Below are positions 63,812-64,000 of a stretch of DNA of 64,000 nucleotides, piece after piece. A program made the translations under genes and the position numbers. This DNA is from Paraphaeosphaeria minitans. Lineage: Eukaryota; Ascomycota; Dothideomycetes; Pleosporales; Didymosphaeriaceae. The stretch lies in assembly GCA_015832175.1 (NCBI GenBank), contig WJXW01000015.1:310001-374000 (forward strand). Direction: 5' to 3'. Under the pieces are notes generated by a model. The model worked only from the letters and a program-made list of their open reading frames with translations, did no database searches and was not told the origin of the DNA. Position 1 is the stretch's first letter; every line of letters begins with the position of its first letter.

Positions 63812-64000
63812 TGCCCCCCAGGCTTCCATACTCGTCTACCTTCTCTTTACTACGAGACCATTTGGAATACGGCTATATTTGAGGGCATAGATGGCCGTTT
63901 TGTGTTAAGTAATGGAGATCAAACTGGCCTTGGGTATCATGGTGACTTTCTGAATGGTTGGGACATTGAGGTACTACAGGAAGCTATTAAGCTATGTACA
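63812..64000 (+). CDS. DUF1996 protein, C-terminal part (cut by window)
   Basis: The frame CPPGFHTRLPSLYYETIWNT, AIFEGIDGRFVLSNGDQTGL, GYHGDFLNGWDIEVLQEAIK is open to the window edge. This is the C-terminal core of DUF1996 (CP..H..R.P.L.YE..W.T..F......F..S.GD.TG.G.HGD...GW....L..A...C). The upstream half of the domain is not readable, so it is either the second exon of a gene or a truncated copy. DUF1996 proteins are usually secreted, often with WSC domains. Confidence 0.7.

Overview
The window looks like an accessory, transposon-rich region of a filamentous ascomycete (Pezizomycotina; Dothideomycetes is plausible but unproven). The reasons are: introns of about 36-62 nt with GT..AG ends and CTRAY-type branch sites that restore reading frames; fungal families (Zn2Cys6 regulator, BTB, AA11-like LPMO, ferric reductase, DUF3723, patatin-like phospholipase with a STAND-like N-terminus, DUF1996); and Tad-type LINE, Fot1/pogo, hAT and Copia-like remnants. 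I rebuilt gene models by hand from reading frames and splice signals. Exon sums are divisible by three wherever an intact gene is claimed.

Left part (1-14.6 kb): a LINE 3' end, a Copia-Gag-like relic, a JmjC protein, a multi-pass membrane gene, an RBR ubiquitin ligase (3 exons), a transposase C-terminal relic, an NLR/NACHT pseudogene broken only by TAG codons, and an acidic-repeat protein. Middle (14.8-24.2 kb): a MITE, then a five-exon patatin-like phospholipase head-to-head with a DUF3723 gene, and a Zn2Cys6 regulator tail-to-tail with a BTB gene. 25-33 kb: an intact MITE, a protein with two W-E-P-T-[FW] repeats, an unknown 812-aa protein, a CSC1/OSCA-type channel gene with a 1-nt deletion, and a hypothetical gene. 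33.5-44 kb is mostly decayed: F-box-like, pogo, LINE, hAT and NB-ARC remnants, but also small Cys-rich genes, a second BTB gene and an AA11-like LPMO.

44.1-49.6 kb is bounded by nearly identical inverted repeats of about 44 bp and TA duplications, and sits inside the end of a MITE. It holds a ruined pogo transposase plus other gene material, including two small intact genes. 50-57.8 kb is gene dense: two coiled-coil genes, a pseudokinase-like gene divergent from a helical gene, a ferric reductase, a MADS-like gene and an unknown coiled-coil protein. 58-64 kb holds a MITE that carries a WD40-protein fragment, a mucin-like membrane protein, two unknown genes, a 31-nt poly-G run and a DUF1996 gene fragment at the edge.

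The most interesting point is the joint presence of NLR (broken), patatin-like, DUF3723 and ferric-reductase genes. This is the hallmark accessory set of Starship giant transposons. No intact DUF3435 captain lies in the window, although a weak N-terminal relic may exist at 42.6 kb.
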